30,396 nt of DNA from a virus, in IMG/VR virus record IMGVR_UViG_3300046453_000057, positions 1 through 30,396 of that record. One strand, written 5' to 3'. The position numbers and the translations under genes were made by a program. The notes beneath the pieces were generated by a model, which worked only from the letters and a program-made list of their open reading frames with translations, was not told the DNA's origin and made no database searches. Shown in pieces: positions 6,853 to 13,450 of the stretch; the stretch's first letter is position 1, and every line of letters starts with the position of its first letter.

Positions 6853-7059
6853 GTGATCAAAAGCAAATTGCATGAACAAATGTTGAAACATAAAGTGAGA
6901 AATATATCTGAGTTGGCAAGGGTGACGGAACTGGACCGCCGCACCCTCACCAACATTTGGGACGAAAAGAATAAGAGAATTGACTATGAAACTCTCAACA
7001 AACTGTGTGAACATTTCGATTGCAATGTCGGGGATCTGCTGGAATACATCCCAGACTAA
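6853..7059 (+). CDS. XRE/Cro-type transcriptional regulator
   Basis: 68 residues from GTG 6853 (IKSKLHEQMLKHKVRNISEL); GGTG lies 6 nt upstream. An in-frame ATG at 6826 would add nine residues but has a poor ribosome site. The HTH occupies most of the protein: ISELARVTELDRRTLTNIW, then an IDYETLNKLCEHFDCNVGDLLEY end, typical of small Cro/HTH_26 regulators. It is the only plus-strand gene inside the leftward early operon. Its stop overlaps by 4 nt the stop of the converging gene. It probably controls the divergent replication promoter. Confidence 0.88.
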   Translation: MIKSKLHEQMLKHKVRNISELARVTELDRRTLTNIWDEKNKRIDYETLNKLCEHFDCNVGDLLEYIPD

Positions 7060-7217
7060 GCACTCTGCCTTTCCGCCTCGTCAATCTTCTCCTGGTAAAA
7101 GTCAATTATGTGCTTGTTCCACTCTGTGCCGCCCACATCACCGTATCTCTCTGCCTCTGCTAGTGCTGTGGTATATACGGTGATGAATTCCTTCCACATG
7201 GCGATTTGTTCTCTCAT
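7056..7217 (-). CDS. Small helical protein (53 aa)
   Basis: From ATG 7217 the product reads MREQIAMWKEFITVYTTALA and ends FYQEKIDEAERQSA. The ATG overlaps the preceding gene's TGA (ATGA). The region between this gene's stop and the 6.7-kb promoter is taken by the converging XRE gene, so this is the last gene of the upper part of the early operon. No family recognised; helical and acidic. Confidence 0.7.
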   Translation of the reverse strand: MREQIAMWKEFITVYTTALAEAERYGDVGGTEWNKHIIDFYQEKIDEAERQSA

Positions 7218-7435
7218 GCGCTCATCCCTTTCTTTTGCTTCCGCCGCGCCCGGACTTCTGCGTCCAGATCATCTGCGATGCGCTGCAGCTTCTTTCCTGT
7301 CTTACAGGTATTGTGGCAATAGTGCTGGAACCGGTTGTGCTGGGTAGATAGGTATCCGGCTGTTTTCTTCTTAGTGCAGCCGGCGCAAACCTTGAGCAAA
7401 TCATCCAAATTCAGCAGCGTTTCCTTGCGGGTCAT
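7214..7435 (-). CDS. Small zinc-finger-like protein (zf-C2HCIx2C type)
   Basis: The frame opens upstream to 7480, but the start at 7435 (MTRKETLLNLDDLLKVCAGC) is chosen because it overlaps the stop of the upstream membrane protein as ATGA. Cys pairs CAGC and CHNTC with a His between, then GKKLQRIADDL, match the pattern of small zinc-binding proteins common in Bacillales. The end is strongly basic (RARRKQKKG), which suggests nucleic-acid or protein contact. Family by pattern. Confidence 0.75.
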   Translation of the reverse strand: MTRKETLLNLDDLLKVCAGCTKKKTAGYLSTQHNRFQHYCHNTCKTGKKLQRIADDLDAEVRARRKQKKGMSA

Positions 7436-7572
7436 ATCAGCGCCGCCAGTGCCGCAGCCAACAGCAGGAGAGCTCCACATATACGCAGCAGCATGTCGTT
7501 TAAGGTGGGCAGCGTCTCTTCACGTACGGTGCATATGGTGCCGTGCTGGTCACGGGTTACGAGTTGTTTCAT
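7432..7572 (-). CDS. Small single-span membrane protein (46 aa)
   Basis: ATG at 7572 gives MKQLVTRDQHGTICTVREET, then a hydrophobic end ALLLLAAALAALI that forms one transmembrane segment next to the C-terminus. It overlaps the upstream gene by 23 nt and the downstream zinc-finger gene by 4 nt. Its place among nucleic-acid genes is unexplained. It was found from overlapping start/stop signals rather than length. Confidence 0.65.
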   Translation of the reverse strand: MKQLVTRDQHGTICTVREETLPTLNDMLLRICGALLLLAAALAALI

Positions 7573-7777
7573 GGGTTTTCGCCTCTTCCAGTAGATTTGT
7601 GATTACTTCCGTCTGACTATCATCCATGCTCCATACCACGCGCAGCTCGTTTGCCCCTAGAGAGCGTTTCAGCCTACGTTCCAGTAAAACTACCAAGTCA
7701 ATGAATGACGCCTGTTTGGCCTGTTCTAGCTCGTCTGTGAGAGTGCCGGATAGTGATGCCAAGAAACGTTTGAACAT
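7550..7777 (-). CDS. Hypothetical phage protein (75 aa)
   Basis: Starts MFKRFLASLSGTLTDELEQA with AAGGAGG ahead of the ATG; the ATG shares a base with the TGA of the HNH gene. Alternating helix and strand (LVVLLERRLKRSLG, then ELRVVWSMDDSQTEVITNLL). No catalytic or metal-binding motif. Function unknown. Confidence 0.7.
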   Translation of the reverse strand: MFKRFLASLSGTLTDELEQAKQASFIDLVVLLERRLKRSLGANELRVVWSMDDSQTEVITNLLEEAKTHETTRNP

Positions 7778-8148
7778 CAGGCTTCCTCCTTGTACTGGAT
7801 TCGGTCCAATTCATCGAACCAGAAGTTTTCTCCGTACTTCTCACGCTGCAGCTCAATGTACTTGTTCAATACAGAGTTTTTCTCATGGATCACCTTGTGG
7901 CAGTAATTGCAGACACGCAGACCGTTCTCTTTAACGCCCCGGCCGGATCTGCTCCGGGGCATGATGTGATGTGTTTGCGTACCGCGGCTGACGTTGCAAA
8001 CCTGACACAAACCACCAGATTCGCTAATCAGTTCAGCCACTACGTATAAAGGGAACTCTGCTCGCTGTGAGCGCGTTTTGCTCTTTTTGTGGTGCTTGAG
8101 AATATCCTTTTTCCACGCCGATACTTCCTTTTTCTTCTTCTTTTGCAT
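7777..8148 (-). CDS. HNH endonuclease
   Basis: 123 residues. Very basic N-terminus (MQKKKKKEVSAWKKDI), then a treble-clef HNH core: Cys48-x2-Cys51, His60-His61 (THHIMPRSR), Asn75, Cys80-x2-Cys83-His84 and His88. All ligands and the catalytic His are present. HNH proteins cut or nick DNA; here it sits with the annealing protein in a recombination block, whereas terminase-linked HNH genes usually sit next to terminase. It could also be a free homing-type nuclease. Confidence 0.88.
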   Translation of the reverse strand: MQKKKKKEVSAWKKDILKHHKKSKTRSQRAEFPLYVVAELISESGGLCQVCNVSRGTQTHHIMPRSRSGRGVKENGLRVCNYCHKVIHEKNSVLNKYIELQREKYGENFWFDELDRIQYKEEA

Positions 8149-8151
8149 GGC

Positions 8152-8844
8152 TTACGCTCCTTTTTGGTATGAAGTAAGCTTGCTAATGAACGCACTGGCC
8201 TCGGACTTGGTCAATTCCTTAATGCTCTCTCGACCATTGAATTCAGCCAAAATGGCGCGGTAATCATCCTCTGGTATTCCTTTGTCCTTTTTAAGTCTGT
8301 TACACAACCCCATCTGTGCAGGGCTAATCAATCCCTGCGGCCCTGTGCCTGCGCTGGATCCGTTATGCTGTGCTGCTGGTGTATTTGTTTGGGCTGGTTG
8401 GCTAGGCGCTGCTGGAGGCGGTGTAGGTTCCTTCAGTTGATCATCTGATGGTTCTCCGGTATCTGGGAGGTCTTCACCGGCATAGATATATAAGCCTAAA
8501 CCATGTAAAGCAATTGCTTTTACAAGGCATCTCTGTATGCTTGTATTGATCTGGAATGACGTAGGCTGAGCAATCGGTCTGTTATTGTTGTCCAACACCG
8601 GATGAATCTGTGAAAGTGTGATATCCTGCACAGTTACAGCAACTTCAACGAAGTATCCTAGCGGCGTTGTCATGAACGGCATTCCGTTAAAACGTATGAC
8701 TTCCCATTTGGCTGTAGGGTCTGCTTTGCGCAAAACATCTACGGCATAAGCCCATGAGAGATAAGAAAACTTGCCTTTCTTCTCCACGTGCTCGTTGACG
8801 TTTATATTTGCAAGTTCAGTGAAGTGATTTATTTTTTCGCTCAT
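8152..8844 (-). CDS. Single-strand annealing recombinase, DUF1071 (Sak-type)
   Basis: 230 residues. The first 130 carry the DUF1071 signature: FTELANINVNEHVEKKGKFS, LSWAYAVDVLRK, a HPVLDNNNRPI loop, SFQINTSIQRCLVKAIALHG and LYIYAGEDLP. A Pro/Ala/Gln-rich linker (about 145-175) leads to a C-terminal helical domain (SPAQMGLCNRLKKDKGI) that is probably used for protein contact. Proteins of this kind pair complementary single strands in phage recombination. GGAGGTG is upstream and the start overlaps the preceding gene by 4 nt. Confidence 0.88.
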   Translation of the reverse strand: MSEKINHFTELANINVNEHVEKKGKFSYLSWAYAVDVLRKADPTAKWEVIRFNGMPFMTTPLGYFVEVAVTVQDITLSQIHPVLDNNNRPIAQPTSFQINTSIQRCLVKAIALHGLGLYIYAGEDLPDTGEPSDDQLKEPTPPPAAPSQPAQTNTPAAQHNGSSAGTGPQGLISPAQMGLCNRLKKDKGIPEDDYRAILAEFNGRESIKELTKSEASAFISKLTSYQKGA

Positions 8845-9062
8845 TCTGGCACCTCCAATTCATATGTGATCCGCACCGGCTGCGCCCGATATTCCGAAGG
8901 GTTAGGCGGAGAATAGTACCCGTATAGAAACGCCTGTATATCCTCCACGCTGCCCCAGCGGTCAACGGTCATAAAGTCCGCCTTGCGCTCCCCGCGGACA
9001 TTCAGGTATGTTCCATCACGGTGCTGTATGACATACCGGATACGTTCGTCCCGGGTCTTCAT
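8841..9062 (-). CDS. Small phage protein (73 aa)
   Basis: MKTRDERIRYVIQHRDGTYL, then NVRGERKADFMTVDRWGS and a C-terminal strand RITYELEVPE. The IQHRDGTYLN start, where a mature product describes its own column-like beta strands, recurs in small phage genes next to recombination genes; no role is known. The ATG overlaps the upstream 43-aa gene (ATGA). Confidence 0.65.
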   Translation of the reverse strand: MKTRDERIRYVIQHRDGTYLNVRGERKADFMTVDRWGSVEDIQAFLYGYYSPPNPSEYRAQPVRITYELEVPE

Positions 9063-9190
9063 CTGTATTGATCCTCGTAGTGATCTACTTCTCCAGACAA
9101 CATAGCTACTTGCTCGAGCAAATCAGCGTTCTCACTTTCGAGTTGTCGGATATAATCAGAGAGTTGTGCCAAATCTTCGAATTCACGCAT
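9059..9190 (-). CDS. Very small coiled-coil protein (43 aa)
   Basis: From ATG 9190 with GGAGG 8 nt before it: MREFEDLAQLSDYIRQLESE, NADLLEQVAMLSGEVDHYED, QYR. Regular Leu/Ile spacing gives one long amphipathic helix, so a dimeric coiled coil is expected. It ends inside the next ATG. Such micro-proteins may act as adaptors or inhibitors of host factors; nothing here shows which. Confidence 0.65.
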   Translation of the reverse strand: MREFEDLAQLSDYIRQLESENADLLEQVAMLSGEVDHYEDQYR

Positions 9191-9233
9191 ATTCCATTCC
9201 TCCTAAAGTTTTGGTATACTGAGATTGAATATT

Positions 9234-9386
9234 TTAATATGCAACTGACATGGGTGGCCCTCCAACGGCTGCCCATTCTCTTTTTAGCACCCTTGCGTAG
9301 TTCTTAAAGCACGTCCTCACCCAGCGTTTATCATTCGGCCTCTGCTTCGCCAGTTCCAGGTATAAAGTGCGGTCCTGCGGAATCAT
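9234..9386 (-). CDS. Small basic protein (50 aa)
   Basis: ATG 9386 overlaps the upstream gene's TGA (ATGA). The product reads MIPQDRTLYLELAKQRPNDK, RWVRTCFKNYARVLKREWAA, VGGPPMSVAY. High net positive charge suggests nucleic-acid contact. No family recognised. Confidence 0.6.
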   Translation of the reverse strand: MIPQDRTLYLELAKQRPNDKRWVRTCFKNYARVLKREWAAVGGPPMSVAY

Positions 9387-9613
9387 ACGATTCCAAACTG
9401 TCTGAAGCGCTCTGCGTGTTCCTCAACTTCCTCCACATGTTCGGTCAACGCTTCTATCAGTTTTTTGGCATCATTTATTCCGAAGTTCACCTCTACTTGC
9501 GCACCTTGTGCACCTATTTTCATTTTGAAAATTTCCTCAGAAGGATTCTTTGTGATCCGTTTTGCAGCGTATTCCATTCCGTATGTGGTGAAAATATAGT
9601 CAATTTCAAACAT
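9383..9613 (-). CDS. Hypothetical phage protein (76 aa)
   Basis: MFEIDYIFTTYGMEYAAKRI, a beta-rich middle (KMKIGAQGAQVEVNFGIN) and an acidic C-terminal helix (KKLIEALTEHVEEVEEHAER). GGGAGAG lies before the ATG. The 57 bases ahead of it (9614-9670) contain no gene. Function unknown. Confidence 0.65.
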   Translation of the reverse strand: MFEIDYIFTTYGMEYAAKRITKNPSEEIFKMKIGAQGAQVEVNFGINDAKKLIEALTEHVEEVEEHAERFRQFGIV

Positions 9614-9670
9614 TTCACTCTCTCCCTTATAGTGGTTTAAAATATCGGCTATCGTCTTAAGCAGATTCTT

Positions 9671-9823
9671 TCACTCCTTGTACGTCTTGTAATCCTCCAT
9701 GCGGCATTTATTGCATTTCAGTTTTACTGTGAACCCTCCCTGACCGTCATACCACCGGTCCTTTACTTCCCAAAGATGCGTTTTACAAGGCGGAAACATC
9801 CATTTCCATATTTTTCGTAACAT
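9671..9823 (-). CDS. Small zinc-ribbon-like protein (50 aa)
   Basis: ATG at 9823 with AAGGAG 8 nt upstream. MLRKIWKWMFPPCKTHLWEV is followed by GGFTVKLKCNKCRMEDYKTY. Cys13/His16 and a C-x2-C pair after a beta hairpin form a possible four-ligand zinc site, in the manner of a small zinc ribbon. No known family identified. Confidence 0.65.
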   Translation of the reverse strand: MLRKIWKWMFPPCKTHLWEVKDRWYDGQGGFTVKLKCNKCRMEDYKTYKE

Positions 9824-9834
9824 GTCACATCTCC

Positions 9835-10065
9835 TTAAGCAGTTTCTTTCAGCTCTCTTTCGATGTAGGCTTTGCTCAGTTCAATTTCAGCCTGTAATTC
9901 CTCGTGCTCGGCCCATGTCATGACCGTTCTCGCTTTCAAGTTTCTATCATGTAGAGCAAGGAATAGGCTTTCCATGTCTACCGCAGACCACGAAAGCAGA
10001 CGACCACACGTTGTTTCGATGTACCACTCTATACTGGGCGGTGGCGGTGGATACTTAGCTTGCAT
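9835..10065 (-). CDS. Hypothetical phage protein (76 aa)
   Basis: The start at ATG 10065 (MQAKYPPPPPSIEWYIETTC) is chosen over the in-frame TTG at 10071 because GGGGAGG lies 8 nt from the ATG and only 2 nt from the TTG. A proline run near the N-terminus is followed by two helices (VDMESLFLALHDRNLKAR; EELQAEIELSKAYIEREL). The start lies within the end of the upstream gene. Function unknown. Confidence 0.6.
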   Translation of the reverse strand: MQAKYPPPPPSIEWYIETTCGRLLSWSAVDMESLFLALHDRNLKARTVMTWAEHEELQAEIELSKAYIERELKETA

Positions 10066-10309
10066 CGTCAAACCCTCCCCACACTCTCCGGCCCCCGGCC
10101 TGACTGATGAAATAGTCTGTTACGTGCTCCGCATCCCAGAAGTACCTTTCATCAACGATGATGTATGATTCATCAAGGAAAACCTCTTTGTTACAACCGC
10201 AAGCGCACATTACATAATCTCTTTTATTGGTGTTTGGCGACTTCAACCACTTCCGATTCTCCGAAAGAGATACTACCGGGTTTTCCAATTCTTCAGGTCT
10301 TTTAGCCAC
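10055..10309 (-). CDS. Small protein with CxCGC motif (84 aa)
   Basis: GTG start at 10309 with GGGGGA 7 nt upstream. After a polar N-terminus the segment YVMCACGCNKEVFLDESYII, then YFWDAEHVTDYF, resembles short treble-clef-like zinc sites; the C-x-C-x-C group and a later His could be ligands. It overlaps the upstream DUF7667-type gene by 8 nt. Function unknown. Confidence 0.6.
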   Translation of the reverse strand: MAKRPEELENPVVSLSENRKWLKSPNTNKRDYVMCACGCNKEVFLDESYIIVDERYFWDAEHVTDYFISQAGGRRVWGGFDDAS

Positions 10310-10568
10310 TGTATATTCCCCCTCTGATGAATTTCTTGCTTACTGCTTCAATCCGTGCGCAGATGTCGTGCTGCCACTCTACATCACCCGTCTTAAACGC
10401 TTGCTTCGATGCAATCTTGATCTTTGCTAGCTCGTGCATTACGTCTGCGTTGATCTGCATGCAATCTTCCAACTCAACTTGCTCCTCCGGCTTAAGTGGG
10501 CGCTTATCAGCAATGGTGTGCAGCTCAGCCATCCGCTGGTGCACCGGTAGTACCACGAGTTCAACCAA
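10302..10568 (-). CDS. DUF7667-like phage protein
   Basis: 88 residues beginning at TTG 10568. AGGGGAG lies about 9 nt before it, and the start overlaps the stop of the upstream 43-aa gene by 8 nt, so coupled initiation explains the weak codon. LVVLPVHQRMAELHTIADKR and the later EWQHDICARIEAV match what I recall of a small family common in Paenibacillus phages (DUF7667). All helical; role unknown. Confidence 0.7.
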   Translation of the reverse strand: MVELVVLPVHQRMAELHTIADKRPLKPEEQVELEDCMQINADVMHELAKIKIASKQAFKTGDVEWQHDICARIEAVSKKFIRGGIYSG

Positions 10569-10692
10569 CTTTCTTCTCCCCTTTCTGCTTCGCTTGCTCC
10601 ACTTCTGTCAACATTCTCAGCAGCAACTCCGGCGATAAGTTGTTCACAGGTATCTTTACAGGGTGTCCAGGCTCTACATTGATTGATTTCAT
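10561..10692 (-). CDS. Very small protein (43 aa)
   Basis: Perfect GGAGG 6 nt before ATG 10692: MKSINVEPGHPVKIPVNNLS, PELLLRMLTEVEQAKQKGEK, KVG. It ends inside the start of the next gene. A longer frame over the same bases (from a GTG at 10699) lacks these signals and is taken as a shadow. It reads like a short strand followed by a helix. Function unknown. Confidence 0.65.
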   Translation of the reverse strand: MKSINVEPGHPVKIPVNNLSPELLLRMLTEVEQAKQKGEKKVG

Positions 10693-10773
10693 AGCGCACC
10701 TCCTTGGAAGTTTTATCCTTTTAAGTCGATTGGTGTCGGTATATAATTGATACTAGTTTGATAGATTAGTAAC

Positions 10774-11532
10774 CTATGCAGCTTTTAAAAACTTGTTAAT
10801 GAAGTAGATTTGACCTTTTCCGGTCACTTTGGAGGTGTATGTTAACTTAATCGTTCCGTCTGAGCTGCCACGGTGTCCTGTTTTGACTTCGAACAATCCA
10901 AGCTCCATGGAACGTTGCGTAGGTCTGTTATACTCAGAACCGGACTTGATCAGATAACCCTCTTCACGCATCCATTTGTACAACCGGTGTTCGCCGATCT
11001 CTACACCTTTCTGTCTCAGCAGCTTTGCAAGGTCGGCCACCAGGATGGAATCCTTGGAGATTTCAACGGATTCGGCAAAGTGAACTTTTGGCTTGTCGGC
11101 CTCAATCTTCTGCTGCAGCAACCGGTTCTTTTCTTGCTCTGTCTTCATTTGGTTTGCCATCTGTATAATGAAGTCTGGATCAGTGAGCACCTTTTCAATT
11201 GTGCTTGGGGTCATGTATGCACCGTGCTGCCGGATGCTCGGGATGACTTCGTGTGTGATCCAGCGTTTGAACTGTTTGGCCTCAGGTTTGCGGCTGCCGA
11301 GGATTAGAGTGTATAGTCCAGGTTCATTTACAGCTGTTTGAAGTCTGTCTTGTCTGCCATCATTTAAAATGACATCAGCTTTCTCATCAGAATCCAATCT
11401 CGAAACTGCTTGTCCCACATTTCCAATTTCAAGAACATCACAAATATCTTTTGCTACAAACCAAGGTTCACCGTTAATCACTGTGCTGCGTACCTCTTGA
11501 TTGCTGTACATAAATTGTTGAATTTCGTTCAT
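10774..11532 (-). CDS. Phage antirepressor (Bro-N plus KilA-C/ANT domain)
   Basis: 252 residues from ATG 11532 (GGGGATG upstream); the frame is open further upstream, but that part overlaps the Cro-like gene. Bro-N domain at about 5-110: QEVRSTVINGEPWFVAKDIC, then VNEPGLYTLILGSRKPEAKQ and FKRWITHEVIPSIR. ANT/KilA-C-like domain at about 150-250: VADLAKLLRQKGVEIGEHRL, YKWMREEGYL. Such proteins counter the repressor or regulate early genes. It is the second gene of the leftward early operon. Confidence 0.9.
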   Translation of the reverse strand: MNEIQQFMYSNQEVRSTVINGEPWFVAKDICDVLEIGNVGQAVSRLDSDEKADVILNDGRQDRLQTAVNEPGLYTLILGSRKPEAKQFKRWITHEVIPSIRQHGAYMTPSTIEKVLTDPDFIIQMANQMKTEQEKNRLLQQKIEADKPKVHFAESVEISKDSILVADLAKLLRQKGVEIGEHRLYKWMREEGYLIKSGSEYNRPTQRSMELGLFEVKTGHRGSSDGTIKLTYTSKVTGKGQIYFINKFLKAA

Positions 11533-11545
11533 ATTGCAACATCCC

Positions 11546-11782
11546 CTATGCTGATTTATTTTTTTCGTTACGTTGCACTTGTGTAACATCATCGTAAAAA
11601 AAAATCTCTCGTGGATCTTTTCCAAGGACATTCGAGATAGAAATTAGAAGTCTCCCAGAAGGCTCTTGACCATTCAGCTCAATATTAGTAATTGTCTGCC
11701 TTGAAGTTTTAGATCTTCGAGCAAGTTCAGCTACTGACATACCTCTTTCTTCTCTAATATTTCTGAGCTTGTTGTTAAACAT
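11546..11782 (-). CDS. Cro-like XRE regulator, first gene of the early operon
   Basis: 78 residues from ATG 11782 with AAGGAGGTG upstream. Earlier in-frame starts lie within the promoter and are rejected. HTH: LRNIREERGMSVAELARRSK, TSRQTITNIELNGQEPSGRL, then NVLGKDPREIFFYDD. Its position opposite the repressor at 11944 and next to the operators makes it the Cro-side partner of the switch. Confidence 0.9.
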   Translation of the reverse strand: MFNNKLRNIREERGMSVAELARRSKTSRQTITNIELNGQEPSGRLLISISNVLGKDPREIFFYDDVTQVQRNEKNKSA

Positions 11783-11803
11783 GTGTAACACCTCCTTGAC
11801 TAC

Positions 11804-11834
11804 AATGTAGCACATGTATTCCATTTTAGTCAAG
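11804..11834 (-). promoter_or_regulatory. Early leftward promoter with overlapping inverted repeat
   Basis: Minus-strand -35 TTGACT (11833-11828), 18 nt, then an extended -10 TGC-TACATT (TACATT at 11809-11804). The -35 lies inside one arm of a perfect 8-bp inverted repeat, CTTGACTA (11795-11802) and TAGTCAAG (11827-11834). The other arm reaches the ribosome site of the Cro-like gene. Regulator binding to both arms could shut off the early operon. Confidence 0.6.
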
Positions 11835-11862
11835 TATGTTTTCCATAAAATTTATTTAGTTT

Positions 11863-11894
11863 TTGTTATACGTGGTGTAAAGTAAGTATTACAC
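11863..11894 (+). promoter_or_regulatory. Repressor promoter with GTGTAA-8-TTACAC operator
   Basis: Plus-strand TTGTTA (11863-11868), 17 nt, then GTATTA (11886-11891) is a plausible promoter for the repressor. A perfect inverted repeat, GTGTAA (11875-11880) and TTACAC (11889-11894), covers the spacer and -10. A related GTGTAACAC lies at 11783-11791, over the ribosome site of the Cro-like gene. Shared half-sites on both sides of the switch suggest operators. Confidence 0.5.
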
Positions 11895-11943
11895 ACACTG
11901 AGAATGATTTTCTTATCATAATTAAAGGAAAAGGTGGTTTGAA

Positions 11944-12291
11944 ATGTATTCATTAGGTGAGGTTTTAAGAAATCTTCGAGGAAAGGAATCGTTGCGTGAT
12001 GCAGCTGACCGAATTGGAATCAGTCATACTTATCTAAGGATATTGGAAAAAGGGGTTGATCTGAGGTCCGGAAATCCGGTAAAGGTTACAGCAGATACAT
12101 TAAAGTTAATATCGAAGGCATACAGATATCCTTACAACCAGCTACTGAGAGTAGCCGATATTATAGATGATGAGACTAGGGATGAATTAATCGAAGAATC
12201 AAAATTGAAGATTGCTGAGGAAATCATAAATTTACCTGAAGATAAAAGAAAAATAATAGAGGACCTGCTACGCACGTTTAAAAGTAATTAG
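11944..12291 (+). CDS. Phage repressor, XRE type
   Basis: 115 residues. AAGGTGG lies 6 nt before the ATG. N-terminal HTH: LGEVLRNLRGKESLRDAADR, IGISHTYLRILEKG, then a long helical C-terminal half (ELIEESKLKIAEEIINLPED, KRKIIEDLLRTF) fit for dimer formation. There is no LexA-like peptidase domain and no metalloprotease motif, so induction would not be by self-cleavage; the antirepressor may provide the release. It is divergent from the Cro-like gene, the standard repressor position. Confidence 0.88.
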   Translation: MYSLGEVLRNLRGKESLRDAADRIGISHTYLRILEKGVDLRSGNPVKVTADTLKLISKAYRYPYNQLLRVADIIDDETRDELIEESKLKIAEEIINLPEDKRKIIEDLLRTFKSN

Positions 12292-12307
12292 CTGTCCCCG
12301 TTTTCGA

Positions 12308-12445
12308 TTATTTTATTAGAGAAATATAGTGTTCAATAGCCTCTTCAAGACTTGGAGTTTCTAACACTATAGATATTTCGAGAAGCACCATTAAATCATT
12401 TATGCTTGTCTTGAGTATTCGTTCTTGTATTTCATTATTAGACAT
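12308..12445 (-). CDS. Possible small protein (45 aa) facing the repressor
   Basis: From ATG 12445 (GGAG 9 nt upstream): MSNNEIQERILKTSINDLMV, LLEISIVLETPSLEEAIEHY, ISLIK. The helix pattern and amphipathic spacing look like a real protein, and it fills most of the 247-base gap between two XRE genes. There is no coupled neighbour to confirm it. It could be a small partner of the repressor. Moderate to low confidence. Confidence 0.5.
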   Translation of the reverse strand: MSNNEIQERILKTSINDLMVLLEISIVLETPSLEEAIEHYISLIK

Positions 12446-12538
12446 CGCATCATGCTCCGTTCTGTGCTGATTAAATTAATAATAAGCGAACGACTGTTCT
12501 TATGCAACCAAAATATGTACAAATTGTGAGGCTCGATC

Positions 12539-12751
12539 ATGGGTTACAAACCTGGTCGATGCCTACTCGATGTAATTCTTAAACGTAAACGGAAAACTCA
12601 ACAATGGCTAAGTGAGGATACTGGGATCAGCAAATCTCAGATATCCGATTATGTAACTAATAGAAGGCAAATGTCTCTGGGTAACGCCATGACAATTGCA
12701 AAATCACTTAGGTGCCACATTGAGGATCTATATGAATTTTACAAAGAGTAG
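12539..12751 (+). CDS. XRE-type regulator
   Basis: 70 residues; GAGG lies 7 nt ahead of the ATG. MGYKPGRCLLDVILKRKRKT, QQWLSEDTGISKSQISDYVT, NRRQMSLGNAMTIAKSLRCH and a FYKE end are a compact Cro/HTH_26-like fold. It is the third HTH gene of the lysogeny region, on the same strand as the repressor. The DNA just upstream (12515-12526) shares a 12-mer with the divergent region at 6749-6760. Confidence 0.85.
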   Translation: MGYKPGRCLLDVILKRKRKTQQWLSEDTGISKSQISDYVTNRRQMSLGNAMTIAKSLRCHIEDLYEFYKE

Positions 12752-12755
12752 GCTT

Positions 12756-12772
12756 GAGCAGCATTGCTGCTC
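12756..12772 (+). terminator. Perfect 7-bp hairpin after the XRE gene
   Basis: GAGCAGC-ATT-GCTGCTC begins 5 nt after the stop of the XRE gene. The stem is perfect and GC-rich, but no T run follows, so termination would be weak or need a factor. The rest of the gap to 12961 holds no gene that I can support; it is AT-rich, with a TCGAA/GTCGAAC direct repeat around 12902-12917. Confidence 0.4.
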
Positions 12773-12961
12773 CGACCCGGAGCGATGTACAGCAATTCGA
12801 GTACTGTAATTAATGATAATACATACTCTTAACATAATCACCTGCCCATAAGTACTATTTATTTCATGTCGTTAATATAACACCAAAAAAATGAAAACGC
12901 TGTCGAATGTGGTCGAACGATTGTAGGGGTAGAGCACCCTAAAAGGGGTTGACTTTCTTGA

Positions 12962-13294
12962 TTAAACCTGCTTTTTAACGTCAATATATGAGCCACCAAT
13001 GAAAGTTACAATAGACCCGTTATTATCAATTGCTTTAATAGTTTTAACGCGCCGAAGATTAACAACAGCGTGCCCCATCATTTCATACCCATACCGGTGA
13101 CATATCAATGCGATATCCAACAAAACTGTAACGGCTATGTAAGAACCGTGGTCCGTGTGAAATGCCAGCACCCTAGTTGAGTGCCTATTTTTCTGCCATA
13201 GGTCGATGTAGTTTATTTCATCTAGCAAATCCAATTCGACAAAATCGGATTCCGTGTCGTCTCTACCGTACATCTTTACAGCAATCATTTTCAT
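12962..13294 (-). CDS. LytTR-like DNA-binding protein, stand-alone
   Basis: 110 residues; GGGGGA lies 6 nt before the ATG. The C-terminal two thirds follow the LytTR order: LDEINYIDLWQKNRHS (strand and turn), THDHG-like FHTDHGSYIAVTVLLDIALI, then HAVVNLRRVKTIKAIDNNGS and a closing strand GGSYIDVKKQ; the VNLRRVKTI block is the family's most typical piece. There is no receiver domain. It would bind DNA directly, perhaps controlling the divergent cargo gene 13451. It may be phage or recently acquired host DNA. Confidence 0.65.
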   Translation of the reverse strand: MKMIAVKMYGRDDTESDFVELDLLDEINYIDLWQKNRHSTRVLAFHTDHGSYIAVTVLLDIALICHRYGYEMMGHAVVNLRRVKTIKAIDNNGSIVTFIGGSYIDVKKQV

Positions 13295-13450
13295 ATTGTT
13301 CCCCCTTGGTGTGATACCTCATTTTAAGGGGATTTCAGGAAATAATCATTGTGTAAAATATGACAAGGGATTTATAGTTATTGTTGGGAAATAACTAGGA
13401 ACATATAGTAAATACCGCAGCCGATGCGGATATATTAAGGGGAAATAGTG

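Noticed and set aside
10439-10699. Minus-strand 86-codon frame from GTG
   Set aside because: Its start falls between a perfect ribosome site and the ATG of the 43-aa gene. The 43-aa and DUF7667-type genes explain the region better.
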